DNA from: Proteobacteria bacterium UBA2363
Lineage (GTDB): Bacteria > Pseudomonadota > Gammaproteobacteria > Xanthomonadales > UBA2363
Assembly (NCBI GenBank): GCA_002344355.1
Contig: DDTN01000019.1
Location: 59,736-123,735 of the forward strand
Length of the DNA stretch: 64,000 nt
Direction: 5' to 3'
The translations under genes and the position numbers were made by a program. Below, piece after piece: positions 8,508 to 16,896 of this stretch. The first letter of the stretch is position 1; the number at the start of each line of letters is the position of its first letter. A model generated the notes under the pieces. The model saw only the letters and a program-made list of their open reading frames with translations. It searched no databases and was not told the DNA's origin.

Positions 8508-8960
8508 GGCGGCTCCGGCGTCGAAAGGGGGTGGCTGGCATCCGCCTCGGCGGGCGGTCTGCCGGTACCTACGCGAACCGGCCCGACGCTGGATGCAGTC
8601 GGCGCCGATCGCCACGGCCGTCGGCAAAGCGGCCGCGGACCGGCGACCAGGCGCGCCGGCCCGCGACCGACCCCGGCCGGGCCCTCCCCCCGTCCGGTGC
8701 CGTCCCGCCCCTGGCCCGTGCCCGAATGGCCTGCACGCAGGCAGGCACGCGACGAGGTGCGGTGCGGCACAGAGGGCTACGCAGGTGCCGATGCAGCGGA
8801 TGCAGTCGGCGTGGAGTCGGTCGCCACCGGGACGGTGCGGAGCGCGACGACGATGGCAGCGGGGCGCCGGGGTCGGACGGGGCGCACGAGGATGCGCCGC
8901 CCGGGGCGCCGCGGGGCGGGCACCCTGCGCGGCGCATTCGCGGACCGCGCGGTGCCGCCC
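8508..8960. other. Intergenic region, no gene recognised
   Basis: This 453-bp GC-rich stretch lies between the DUF3034 gene and the anti-sigma gene, both on the minus strand. It must contain the promoter of the DUF3034-haemoglobin unit. All open frames in it look like antisense or GC-rich artefacts (Arg/Pro/Ala runs without start signals). I see no clear sigma-factor recognition site. Confidence 0.45.
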
Positions 8961-9413
8961 TCAGGCGCCGCGCGGCAGCAACCCGCTGCGGATCAGCAGG
9001 ACGGCGCCCTGCGCGGCGGCGACCGGCGCGTGCCGGACGCCCGGCCCGGCCAGCAGGTAGTCGCCGCTCGCATAGGTCTGGCCATCGACTTCCACGGCGC
9101 CCTGGATGACCAGGCATTCTTCCTCGCGCTCGTGGCCATGGCTGGGTACGCGGGCGCCGGGGTCCAGGCGCCACAGGCTGGTCTCGCTGCCCTCGACCGG
9201 GTCGCGGCGCAACGACTTCACCTGGATGCCCGGGCACAGGGCGCGCCACTCGCCCTGGTCGCCGCGCAGCACGCGGGTGCCCGCCGCCCCGGCGCGCGCC
9301 AGGACCCGCTCGCGCAACGCGGCACGGCGCTCCGGCGGCATCGCCGGAACCGGCATCAGGGCGGCCAGGCGCGCCGCCAGCCAGCTGGTGAGGGCGCGGC
9401 GGCGCTCAGTCAT
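8961..9413 (-). CDS. Cupin-type anti-sigma factor, ChrR C-terminal-domain-like
   Basis: A 150-residue protein: an N-terminal helical stretch (residues 1-50) followed by a cupin barrel with the metal-binding motif H92-G-H94 and nearby glutamates in EREEECLV, then GAVEVDG and GPGVRHAPV. ChrR-family anti-sigmas bind their ECF sigma through an N-terminal zinc domain with an HxxxCxxC motif and sense singlet oxygen or oxidants through a C-terminal cupin. The zinc motif is not visible here, so the sensor half is clear but the sigma-binding half is divergent. The gene overlaps the upstream sigma gene by 8 nt, the strongest sign that they work as a pair. Confidence 0.75.
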   Translation of the reverse strand: MTERRRALTSWLAARLAALMPVPAMPPERRAALRERVLARAGAAGTRVLRGDQGEWRALCPGIQVKSLRRDPVEGSETSLWRLDPGARVPSHGHEREEECLVIQGAVEVDGQTYASGDYLLAGPGVRHAPVAAAQGAVLLIRSGLLPRGA

Positions 9414-10017
9414 GGCGGCGCACCTCGTCGATGCGCAAGGCCCGGCGCAGGCTGGCCAGGCCGCGACGAAGGTGCGACTTGACGGTGCCCAGCGGCAGCC
9501 GCTCGCGTTCGGCGATCTCGGCGTGGCTGAGGTCCTCGTGGAAGGCCAGCGCGACCATGCGCTGCTGCGCGGCGCTGAGCGCGGCCAGTGCGCGGGTCAC
9601 GCCGCCGGCGCTGGCCAGGGCATCGATCATGGCGGCGGAAGGGTCGGCATCGGACCCGGCATACGCCTGCGCATGGCGTTCCGGATGCAGCGGCTCGGCG
9701 CGCCGGTGGCGGCGCTCGCGGCGCAGGCGGTCGACCGCGCGGCTCCAGGCCATGCCCAGCAGCCAGGTCAGCACGCCGCCGCGGGCGGGGTCGTAGTCGG
9801 CCGCGCGCTCCCAGGCCTGCTGGTAGACGTCGGCGGCGACCTCCTCGGCGTCGGCCTCGATGCGCACGATCCTGACCACGGTGGCGAACACGCGATCGAT
9901 GGTGAGGTCGTAGAAGCGGCCGAGCGCGCCCTGGTCGCGCCTGGCCATGGCCTCGACCAGGGCGGGCAGGCCGGCGTCGCCTTCGGGTCCCGCGCTGCTT
10001 CCGTTGCCTTCCCTCAC
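9406..10017 (-). CDS. ECF-type RNA polymerase sigma factor
   Basis: A 203-residue protein with sigma-70 region 2 (GRFYDLTIDRVFATVVRIV, then EEVAADVYQQAWERAADYDPARG and WLLGMAWSRAVDRLRRERR) and region 4 (LAALSAAQQRMVALAFHEDLSHAEIAERERLPLGTVKSHLRRGLASLRRAL). It resembles the RpoE/ChrR-type ECF sigmas, which drive responses to singlet oxygen, peroxides or other envelope stress. The downstream overlapping gene is its likely anti-sigma. The regulon cannot be read from this window; the neighbouring DUF3034/haemoglobin operon and apbE are possible targets by position only. Confidence 0.9.
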   Translation of the reverse strand: MREGNGSSAGPEGDAGLPALVEAMARRDQGALGRFYDLTIDRVFATVVRIVRIEADAEEVAADVYQQAWERAADYDPARGGVLTWLLGMAWSRAVDRLRRERRHRRAEPLHPERHAQAYAGSDADPSAAMIDALASAGGVTRALAALSAAQQRMVALAFHEDLSHAEIAERERLPLGTVKSHLRRGLASLRRALRIDEVRRHD

Positions 10018-10119
10018 GCGAACTTGCCACCCCGGCGCCGGCCAGACGCCGACCGGTGCAGCGTGGTGACGGTCTCGCGTACGCCGCGTGAAGACGGCGC
10101 CGAGAGGACGCGGCGATGG

Positions 10120-11169
10120 TCAGGGTTCCGCCCCGGCCGCGGTCCGCTCGCGCCAGGCCGGCGACGCCCGCCGCTCCAGCCGGTCCGGGGCGCCGCCGCG
10201 CACCAGCAGCAGGGCCGCGACCTGGTGGCGGCGCGCGAACGCCATCCCGCGCTCGGGCCCCAGCACGCTCAGCGCCGTGGCCAGCGCGCCGGCGCGGGCC
10301 GAGTCCTGCGCCAGCACCGTGACCGAGGCCAGGCCGTGGCGCACCGGCCAGCCGGTGTGCGGATCGATGGCATGGCCGTAGCGCCTGCCCTCGTGCTCGA
10401 AATGGGCCAGGTAGTCGCCGGAGGTGGCGATCGAGGCCTCCGCCAGGGTCACGACCAGCGCGGGCGGCCCGCCCAGCGGATCGGCGACCGCGACCCGCCA
10501 GGGTTGGCCGTCCGGACGGCGGCCGCGGGCGCGCAGTTCGCCGCCGATGCCGGCCAGGTAGTCGCGCACGCCGTGCCGTTCCAGGGCCTGGCCGAGGCGG
10601 TCGACGGCATGGCCTTCGGCGATCGAGGCCAGGTCGAGCTGCACGCCGCCCGGCTGCAGCAGGCGGCCGCTGTCCCGGTCGTGGACCAGGCGCTGCCAGC
10701 CGACCCGCGCCCGTGCCGCGCGGATCTCGTCGGTCCCCGGCGGCACGTTGCGCGGTGCGGCCGCGCCGAAGCCCCAGAGGGACACCAGCGGACCGACGGT
10801 GGGGTCGTACGCGCCCCCGGTCGCCTCGGCCAGGTCCAGGGCCTGCGCCAGCAGGTCGTTGAAGGGCTCGGGCAGCGCCTGCCAGGTCCCGGCCGGTGCG
10901 CGGTTGAAGCGGCTGATGTCCGAATCCGCCTGCCAGGTGCTGAGCTGGGCGATCACGAGGTCCAGTTCGGCCTGCAATCCGGCCAGGAGGGCGTCGCGGT
11001 CGAGGCCGTCCGGGGCCCGCAACTGCACCGACCAGGTGGTGCCCATGGTGTGGCCGTCGAGCTGCCACCAGGGCGCGGCGCGGTCGCCGCAGCCGGCCAG
11101 CAGCACCAGGACCGGCAGGACCAGGCACAGGAGCGGGAGGCGACGCGGACCGGCGGGCATGGCAGCCAT
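10120..11169 (-). CDS. apbE: FAD:protein FMN transferase, lipoprotein
   Basis: ApbE attaches FMN from FAD to a threonine of target flavoproteins in the periplasm. The protein begins with a lipoprotein signal (VLPVLVLLAGC). The family landmarks are all visible: GHTMGTTWSV near the start, DISRFNR, GGAYDPTVGPLVSLWGF, VQLDLASIAEGHAVDRL, GIGGELRARG, ASIATSGDY and the metal-binding HAIDPHTGWPV. Length (349 residues) is normal. Starts at 11169 or 11160 are equally possible; an upstream in-frame ATG at 11241 would place 24 basic residues before the signal peptide and would run across a palindrome, so I rejected it. No flavinylation target gene is adjacent. Confidence 0.9.
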   Translation of the reverse strand: MAAMPAGPRRLPLLCLVLPVLVLLAGCGDRAAPWWQLDGHTMGTTWSVQLRAPDGLDRDALLAGLQAELDLVIAQLSTWQADSDISRFNRAPAGTWQALPEPFNDLLAQALDLAEATGGAYDPTVGPLVSLWGFGAAAPRNVPPGTDEIRAARARVGWQRLVHDRDSGRLLQPGGVQLDLASIAEGHAVDRLGQALERHGVRDYLAGIGGELRARGRRPDGQPWRVAVADPLGGPPALVVTLAEASIATSGDYLAHFEHEGRRYGHAIDPHTGWPVRHGLASVTVLAQDSARAGALATALSVLGPERGMAFARRHQVAALLLVRGGAPDRLERRASPAWRERTAAGAEP

Positions 11170-11224
11170 TGTCCGACGCCGGGCGACGCGACGCTGGCCG
11201 GGCGCCTGGATGCCCTTCGGGGTC

Positions 11225-11252
11225 TTGACGTCAGATATCATCGTGATATCGT
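11225..11252 (+). promoter_or_regulatory. Promoter with a perfect 7-3-7 palindrome (candidate RHH operator) for the SPFH gene
   Basis: The palindrome GATATCATCGTGATATC occupies 11234-11250. A -35-like TTGACG lies at 11225-11230 and a -10-like TATCGT at 11247-11252, 16 bp apart, so the palindrome fills the spacer and touches the -10 element. A repressor bound here would block the SPFH promoter. The obvious candidate is the ribbon-helix-helix protein encoded two genes on, because this family binds short AT-rich inverted repeats. This is inference; no binding data exist here. Confidence 0.6.
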
Positions 11253-11287
11253 TTGCGCATCAGCCCACCCCACCCCGGAGCTCCGCC

Positions 11288-12160
11288 ATGGCGCACGAAC
11301 GCCTCGTCAAAGTAACCGCCGGCCTGCCGGTCCTGCTGTTCCTGCTGCTGGCCAGCGCCGTCACCGTCTGGGCCTTCGTGCACGGCGTCCGGATCGGCTC
11401 GACCTGGTGGGCCCTGGGCGCCGCGGTCGCCGCGGTGGTGCAGATCATCCTCTACGCCGGGTTCTTCACGCTCGAGCCCAACCAGGCCGTGGTGCTGACC
11501 CTGTTCGGCCGCTACGTCGGCACCGCCCGCGACCCCGGCCTGCGCTGGGCCAATCCCTTCTACGGCAAGCGCAAGCTGTCGCTGCGCGTGCGCAACTTCG
11601 AGAGCGGCAAGCTCAAGGTCAACGAGCTGGAGGGCTCGCCGATCGAGATCGCCGCGGTGGTGGTGTGGCAGGTGGTCGACAGCTACGAGGCCAGCTTCCA
11701 GGTCGACGACTACGAGAACTTCGTGCACATCCAGTCCGAGGCGGCGCTGCGCCAGATGGCCACCCGCTATCCCTACGACCTGCACGAGGGCGTCGAGATC
11801 GCCCTGCGCAGCCATGGCGCCGAGATCGCCGGCGAGCTGCGCGGCGAGATCCAGGAACGCCTGGCGACCGCCGGCGTGCAGGTGATCGAGGCGCGCATCA
11901 GCCACCTGGCCTACGCCGCCGAGATCGCCCAGGCCATGCTGCAGCGGCAGCAGGCGGGCGCCATCATCGCCGCGCGCGCGCGCATCGTCGAAGGCGCGGT
12001 CAGCATGGTGCACATGGCGCTCGACCAGATCCGCGCCGGCGGCCAGATCGAACTGGACGACGAGCGCCGCGCGGCGATGGTTTCCAACCTGCTGGTGGTG
12101 CTGTGTTCGGACCGGGCGACCCAGCCGGTGGTCAACACCGGCACCCTGCACACCGGTTGA
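11288..12160 (+). CDS. SPFH/band-7 domain membrane protein
   Basis: A 290-residue protein with two N-terminal hydrophobic segments (about residues 10-37 and 40-62) and then an SPFH domain: EPNQAVVLTLFGRYVGTARDPGLRWANPF, VRNFESGKLKVNELEGSPIEI and AAVVVWQVVDSYEASFQV. The C-terminal half is helical (ARISHLAYAAEIAQAMLQRQQAGAIIAARARIVEGAV), typical of the oligomerising part of stomatin/prohibitin proteins. These form large rings at the inner membrane and organise membrane microdomains or proteases. The ATG at 11288 has GGAG 8 nt upstream. A small ribbon-helix-helix gene follows after 11 bp, probably in the same transcript. Confidence 0.88.
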   Translation: MAHERLVKVTAGLPVLLFLLLASAVTVWAFVHGVRIGSTWWALGAAVAAVVQIILYAGFFTLEPNQAVVLTLFGRYVGTARDPGLRWANPFYGKRKLSLRVRNFESGKLKVNELEGSPIEIAAVVVWQVVDSYEASFQVDDYENFVHIQSEAALRQMATRYPYDLHEGVEIALRSHGAEIAGELRGEIQERLATAGVQVIEARISHLAYAAEIAQAMLQRQQAGAIIAARARIVEGAVSMVHMALDQIRAGGQIELDDERRAAMVSNLLVVLCSDRATQPVVNTGTLHTG

Positions 12161-12171
12161 GCCGGGCCACG

Positions 12172-12357
12172 ATGGCCGAACGCAAGGCCTATCCGCTGCG
12201 CATCTCGCCTGCCGTGCTGGAGGCGGTGCAGCGCTGGGCCGACGACGACCTGCGCAGCGTCAACGCGCAGATCGAGTTCCTGCTGCGCGAGGCGCTGCGG
12301 CGCAGCGGGCGGCTCAAGCCCCGGCCGCCGGCCGAACCCGTCGAGGACGACGGCTGA
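12172..12357 (+). CDS. Small ribbon-helix-helix (Arc-like) DNA-binding protein
   Basis: A 61-residue protein: a short N-terminal strand with YPLRISPAVLEAVQRWADDD, then a helix-turn-helix pair (RSVNAQIEFLLREALRRSGR) and a Pro/Asp-rich tail. The strand followed by two helices, with alternating side chains in the strand, is the Arc/MetJ-type RHH fold, which dimerises and inserts the strand in the major groove. It sits 11 bp after the SPFH gene and is likely translated from the same mRNA. Its natural target would be the palindrome at 11234-11250, making it an autorepressor. No toxin-like partner is present, so it does not look like a toxin-antitoxin system. Confidence 0.75.
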   Translation: MAERKAYPLRISPAVLEAVQRWADDDLRSVNAQIEFLLREALRRSGRLKPRPPAEPVEDDG

Positions 12358-12558
12358 CCGGCCGACGACAGTCGGCCGGCCGGCCGCGCCCATGGAACAC
12401 CGCCCGGCGTGGCGAGCGTCCCGTCGCTGCCCCGGGCGCCCGTCGGGACGTGCCCGGGACGGGTGAACGGAACGAGCGACGGCCAGCGCCGCCATCGCAT
12501 CGCCGCCAATCCGGCGCACCGCCCACTTCTCAAGCCCGCACATTCCCAGGAAACGCCG

Positions 12559-12723
12559 ATGAAACGCTGGCAGTACCGCACCATCGAACTCAAGCCGACC
12601 CTGTTGGGCGGCCTGCCCCGCGACCTCGATGCGATCCTCAACCGCGAGGGTGCGCAGGGCTGGGAGCTGGTCAACATGCTGCGCGGCACCCGCGTGGTGT
12701 TGGTGTTCAAGCGCGAGCACTGA
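12559..12723 (+). CDS. DUF4177-like small protein
   Basis: A 54-residue protein beginning MKRWQYRTIELKP and continuing with LDAILNREGAQGWELVNML and VLVFKRE. The pattern of a strand, a helix with GxxGWEL, and a final strand ending in KR is that of DUF4177, a small cytosolic domain of unknown function. AGGA lies about 8 nt before the ATG. The stop codon is 2 bp before the start of the hydrolase gene, so the two are co-transcribed and may be translationally coupled. Confidence 0.75.
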   Translation: MKRWQYRTIELKPTLLGGLPRDLDAILNREGAQGWELVNMLRGTRVVLVFKREH

Positions 12724-12725
12724 CC

Positions 12726-14111
12726 ATGCGCCGGCCACTGCCCGCCCTGCTGCCCGTCCTGCTGTCCCTGCTCGCGCTGCCCGGCCTCGCCGCGGCAGCG
12801 CCGGACCCCGCGACCTTGCGCGAGGAGCGCGTCGCGGCGCTGCTGGACGCCTTCCTCCAGGGTCGCGACGACGTGGCCGGTGCGCACTTCGACGCTCGCC
12901 TGCGCGCCGGCCTGCCGCCGGCGCGCCTGTCGGAAGTCCGCGCGGGCCTGGCCGCCCAGCTGGGCGAAGTGCGCGGCCGCGGAGCGGTCCGGCACGGCTG
13001 CAGCGAGGGCCTGGCCACGGTCTGGCAACGGCTCGACTACGAGCGCGGCGCCCTGGATGCGCGGGTCGCCTTCGATGGCGAAGGACGCATCAGCGGCTTC
13101 TTCCTGGTGCCCCCGCAGCAGGCCACGCCCTGCCCGGGCGTCGCGCCGGCGCCGGACACCGCGGACGACGTGGCGGCCCTGCCCGCCGGCGTCCGCGAGC
13201 TGCCCCTCACCGTCGATGCCGGCGGCTGGCCCCTGCCCGGCCGGCTGACCCTGCCGGCGGGTGCGGGGCCCTTCCCCGCCGTGGTGCTGGTGCACGGTTC
13301 CGGACCCAACGATGCCGACCAGACCGTGTTCGCCCGCGCGCCGTTCCGAGACCTCGCCCACGGCCTGGCCCTGCGCGGCATCGCCAGCCTGCGCTACGAC
13401 AAGCGCACCCGCGTGCATCCGGCGCGCCTGCAGGCGCGCCACCCGGACCTGACCCTCGATGACGAGGTGGTCGACGATGCCGTGGCGGCGCTCGACCTGC
13501 TCGCCGGTCGCCCGGAGATCGACGCCGCCCGGCGGGTCGTGGTCGGCCACAGCCTGGGCGCGCTGCTGGCGCCGCGCATCGCGCTACGCGCCCGTGACGC
13601 CGGCAGCGCGCCGGCCGGCGTCGCCCTGCTGGCCGCGCCCAGCCGGCCCTTGCACTGGATCGTGGTCGCCCAGGTCGAGCACCTGGCGGCGCAGCAGGGC
13701 ATCGCCGACACCCAGGTCGCCGAGCTGCGCCGGCAGGCAGCGCGCATCGATGCCCTGGCCGCCGGCCAGGACCCGGGCGCCGGACCCCTGATGCTCGGCC
13801 TGCCGGCCACCTGGTGGCGCGACCTGGCCGGCTACGACGCCGTGGCAACCGCGCGCGCACTGGATCTGCCGATCTTCATCGGCCACGGCGGCCGCGACTA
13901 CCAGGTCGTCGACGCCGACCTGGCCGGCTGGCAGGCCGGCCTGGCCGGCCATGCGCTGCTGACGGTGCGCACCTGGCCGGCGCTCGACCACCTGCTCGGC
14001 GTCGGCGAGGGGCCCTCGTATCCGGCCGATTACCAGCGTGGCGCGCCGGTCGCGGCCGAGGCGATCGAGGACCTGGCCGCCTGGATCGCAGGGCTGCCCG
14101 CGACGCGCTGA
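12726..14111 (+). CDS. Exported alpha/beta hydrolase with N-terminal DUF3887-like domain
   Basis: A 461-residue protein with a signal peptide (residues 1-25). A domain of about 100 residues follows (LREERVAALLDAFLQGRDDV onward), resembling DUF3887. From about residue 155 there is an alpha/beta hydrolase: oxyanion motif VVLVHGSGPNDAD (H190), nucleophile elbow GHSLGA with S276, an acid in HGGRDYQVVD and a C-terminal histidine in WPALDHLLGVG. This architecture is common in periplasmic esterases and peptidases of this order; the substrate is not predictable. It follows the DUF4177 gene with a 2-bp gap. Confidence 0.82.
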   Translation: MRRPLPALLPVLLSLLALPGLAAAAPDPATLREERVAALLDAFLQGRDDVAGAHFDARLRAGLPPARLSEVRAGLAAQLGEVRGRGAVRHGCSEGLATVWQRLDYERGALDARVAFDGEGRISGFFLVPPQQATPCPGVAPAPDTADDVAALPAGVRELPLTVDAGGWPLPGRLTLPAGAGPFPAVVLVHGSGPNDADQTVFARAPFRDLAHGLALRGIASLRYDKRTRVHPARLQARHPDLTLDDEVVDDAVAALDLLAGRPEIDAARRVVVGHSLGALLAPRIALRARDAGSAPAGVALLAAPSRPLHWIVVAQVEHLAAQQGIADTQVAELRRQAARIDALAAGQDPGAGPLMLGLPATWWRDLAGYDAVATARALDLPIFIGHGGRDYQVVDADLAGWQAGLAGHALLTVRTWPALDHLLGVGEGPSYPADYQRGAPVAAEAIEDLAAWIAGLPATR

Positions 14112-14340
14112 GCCGGCCCGCCGCAGACGGCGGGCGCTTCATGCATCCTCAGTCCGCGACCTCGAAGCCGAGGGCGAACCGCCGGTCCTTGCCCCCGACC
14201 CGGAACCCGGCGCCCGCGGACCGGGGCCAGGGAAAGAGGACACCGCAGCCCTCAGCGAGCCGGGGAAATGCGCGCACCGGGGCGCGCGCCGGAGGGGCCC
14301 GGCCACTCGCCTTCGAGTTGCTGCCAGCGGGCGCCAACCC

Positions 14341-15393
14341 TCAGGCGCCGCAGTCCTCGCGCAGGCCCATGGCGGTGGCGATGTCCCGCCAGTCGAAGGC
14401 CATCACCGACTCGTCGTCGTGCTGGGTGAACAGGGCGCCCTGCGCGAATGGACCGTAGCTTCCGGACTGGAACCAGATGCCGTCGATCATGCGGCCGATG
14501 CCGGGCCGGAAGGCGCCCAGGTAGGTCAGGCTGGCCCGTTCGAACACCAGGATGCGCTGGTCGCGCAGGTCCTGGTCGGAGCCCAGCACGTAGCCCTGGT
14601 CGTCCGGGCAGCTCGCCAGGGTGATGCCTTCGGGTTCGAACCGGAAAAGGCCGTCGCCGATCACCGGGCCGGTGTAGTTGCCCTCGAGGTCGTAGACCTT
14701 GATGTTGCGCTGGCTGTCGTGCTCGTCGGCGACCAGCAGGCGGCCGTGGGCCGGATCGCCCAGGATCGACTCCACCCTGAGCAGCCGGCCCTCGCCCCGG
14801 GTCTCGCCGAAGGCGCGCCGCAAGGTGGCCTGCAGGCCATCGTCGCGGACCGTCACCTCGTAGAGCTTGACCCGCTCGCCCAGCGCCGGGTCGGGCGGCA
14901 CCTGGCGGTCGGGCGTGTAATAGCTGTCGGTGACGTAGACGCGGTAGCGCCCCTCGCCCTGCGGCCAGACCCAGATGCCGTAGGGGGTGTGCAGTTCGCC
15001 TTCGCCGAAACTCCCGAGCGGCCGGTTGCCGGCCAGGTCGATCGCTTGGACGCGGGCGCCGTCGCGTTCGACCACGAAGGCCAGATCGCCGGCCACGAAC
15101 AGGCCGTTGGGGTAGCGGAACTGTCCCGCACCCTCGCCTTCCGAGCCCAGCGGGCGCAGGAACCGGCCGTCGGCGGCATCGTGGATGCGCAGGCGGCCGC
15201 CGCCCTTGGCGGTGGCGACCAGTTGCCAGTCGCCGGCGGGCGTGACCCAGACCGCGACCGTGTCGGGAACATCGGCGGGTGCGGCCTCGCTGACCCAGCG
15301 CGCCTCGACCAGCGGCGGCTGCCGGGGTCCCTGCAGTACGCAGCCGCTCAGCAACAGCAGGGCGCAGGGAAGGATCCGGAGGGTCCAGGTCAT
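14341..15393 (-). CDS. Phytase-like beta-propeller lipoprotein
   Basis: A 350-residue lipoprotein (LPCALLLLSGC lipobox). The mature part has the order of motifs of beta-propeller phytases: VAVWVTPAGDWQLVATAKGGGRLRI, FRYPNGLFV, LHTPYGIWV, VYVTDSY, GRLLVADE, FEPEGITLA, GYVLGSDQD, ILVFERASL and IDGIWF. In known members this Ca2+-dependent fold removes phosphates from phytate outside the cytoplasm. Activity here is an inference; several blades are divergent. The start is at the ATG that opens the lipoprotein signal. The gene is divergent from the VanY-type gene across a 155-bp gap. Confidence 0.7.
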   Translation of the reverse strand: MTWTLRILPCALLLLSGCVLQGPRQPPLVEARWVSEAAPADVPDTVAVWVTPAGDWQLVATAKGGGRLRIHDAADGRFLRPLGSEGEGAGQFRYPNGLFVAGDLAFVVERDGARVQAIDLAGNRPLGSFGEGELHTPYGIWVWPQGEGRYRVYVTDSYYTPDRQVPPDPALGERVKLYEVTVRDDGLQATLRRAFGETRGEGRLLRVESILGDPAHGRLLVADEHDSQRNIKVYDLEGNYTGPVIGDGLFRFEPEGITLASCPDDQGYVLGSDQDLRDQRILVFERASLTYLGAFRPGIGRMIDGIWFQSGSYGPFAQGALFTQHDDESVMAFDWRDIATAMGLREDCGA

Positions 15394-15548
15394 GGGGGGC
15401 ACCGAACGGACGAGGCGGCGAGAGTAGCGCAAAGCGCGCCGGCCGGCCGGCGCGGGCCGCCGCCGCGCGGGCGACCGCATCCTTCGGCCGCCCGCGTCCG
15501 TCCCTGACGTTGGAAGCTGGCAGACTAGCCCGCGTGCATGACCGCGCC

Positions 15549-16331
15549 ATGACATCGCCGCCCGACCTGCTCCTCAACGGACTGCGCTGCGCGCTGCAGG
15601 TCTCGCGGACGGCCGGTGTGCCGCGCGCCTCGCCCCCCCGGTTCGTGCTGCTGGACAAGGCGACGGGGCGCCCGCTCTGGCGCGATGCCGGGGGCCGCAG
15701 CCATCCGCAGCCGGCCCGCGCGGCGATGCGGGAACTCGCCCAACTGCGCGAGCGCCTGCATCGCCGGCCCCGGTCCGGCAGGACACCGGGCCCGGCGACC
15801 TGGGCCGCCGAGGCGGAGCGCGCGCTGGCCCGGCTCGGCATCGCCGCCGACCTGCCGCAACGGCGCGGCCTGGCGCCGTGCCCGGAACCGCCGCTGCTGC
15901 GCGCGTTCGGATGCGACCTTGCCGGCCGTCCCGTGTGGCTGGTGCCGGCGGCGGGACAGGCCTGGCTGCGCCTGCGCCATGCCGCCGCGGCCGCGGGCCT
16001 GCGGCTGCAGGCGGTGTCGTCCTGGCGCAGCGTGCTGCGCCAGGAGACCCTGCTGCGCGCCAAGCTGGCCGCCGGCCGGAGCCTGGCGCAGGTGCTCGAG
16101 GTCAATGCCCTGCCCGGCTACAGCGAACACCACCTGGGCACCACGCTGGACCTGCACCACGGCGCCGGCCCGGTGCTGGAGGAATCCTTCGAGGCGACCG
16201 CGGCCTTCGCCTGGCTGCAACGGCACGCGCGGGGCTTCGGCTTCCGGCTCAGCTATCCGCGCGGCAACCGCCACGGCATCGCCTACGAACCATGGCACTG
16301 GCGGTGGCATCCGCCCTGGTCCGGCATCTGA
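15549..16331 (+). CDS. VanY-type D-alanyl-D-alanine carboxypeptidase family protein
   Basis: A 260-residue protein with an Arg-rich N-terminal half of unclear fold. The C-terminal VanY (M15B) peptidase domain has SSWRS, the zinc and substrate motif PGYSEHHLGTTLDLHH (His and Asp ligands), and the closing YPRGNRHGIAYEPWHWRW with the third ligand and catalytic Glu. Such enzymes trim the terminal D-Ala of peptidoglycan stem peptides. No clear signal peptide is present from the ATG at 15549, which is odd for an envelope peptidase; the upstream in-frame start at 15510 does not add one. Export route is therefore unclear. Confidence 0.82.
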   Translation: MTSPPDLLLNGLRCALQVSRTAGVPRASPPRFVLLDKATGRPLWRDAGGRSHPQPARAAMRELAQLRERLHRRPRSGRTPGPATWAAEAERALARLGIAADLPQRRGLAPCPEPPLLRAFGCDLAGRPVWLVPAAGQAWLRLRHAAAAAGLRLQAVSSWRSVLRQETLLRAKLAAGRSLAQVLEVNALPGYSEHHLGTTLDLHHGAGPVLEESFEATAAFAWLQRHARGFGFRLSYPRGNRHGIAYEPWHWRWHPPWSGI

Positions 16332-16362
16332 CGCTCGCGCATCCCGCCGGCACCGACCCGGT

Positions 16363-16791
16363 TCACGCGTCGTCCTCCCCGACCGCGGCGCCGGCGACGG
16401 CGCGCAGGTTGCACCAGTGCGCCAGGGCCAGCAGCACGCCGCCCAGCGCCAGCAGGCCGGCATGCAGCCAGCGCCCCGGCAGCAGGCGCGACAGGGCCAG
16501 CAGGAAACTGCCGGCGCCGAGCAGCGCCAGGCCGCCGGGCAGGAAGCGGCGATGCCTGCGCCAGCCCAGCGCCAGGGCGGCACCGGCCCAGGCCAGGGCG
16601 GCAACCACCAGCACGGTTTCCAGGGCCTGCAGCCGCAACAGGCCGATCGCCAGCGGCCGCAAGGGATCGTGGAAACTGTGCAGGGCCAGGGCCAGGCCCG
16701 GCAGCACGGCGAACAGCACGGGCACCAGCAGGCAGTGCAGGGCGCAGCCCATCGCCAACAGCATCCCGATCCGGTCCAGCGTCTGCTGCAT
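16363..16791 (-). CDS. MerC-domain inner-membrane protein
   Basis: A 142-residue protein with four hydrophobic helices. The first contains the MerC signature CALHC (MGCALHCLLVPVLF), whose cysteines bind Hg2+ in mercury-resistance MerC. Chromosomal MerC-domain proteins outside mer operons are frequent and often sit in zinc- or metal-regulated loci. No merR, merA or merT is nearby. Instead the gene is transcribed divergently from a DUF2796 gene across a Zur-box-like site, which suggests a role in zinc rather than mercury transport. The C-terminal tail is acidic. Confidence 0.78.
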   Translation of the reverse strand: MQQTLDRIGMLLAMGCALHCLLVPVLFAVLPGLALALHSFHDPLRPLAIGLLRLQALETVLVVAALAWAGAALALGWRRHRRFLPGGLALLGAGSFLLALSRLLPGRWLHAGLLALGGVLLALAHWCNLRAVAGAAVGEDDA

Positions 16792-16896
16792 GAGGCTTGC
16801 CTTGTAGGGGTAGGCGCGTCGACGGGGCCGGGCCCGTCACCGGCATCCGCCACGGGGCCATGGGTCCGCCACCGCCGGGTTGCCGCGCCTGGCGGC

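Noticed and set aside
12172..12357. Ribbon-helix-helix protein as antitoxin of a toxin-antitoxin pair
   Set aside because: No small toxin gene is adjacent; the neighbours are an SPFH gene and a DUF4177 gene.
16363..16791. Mercury-resistance operon
   Set aside because: Only a MerC-domain gene is present; no merR, merT, merP or merA nearby.
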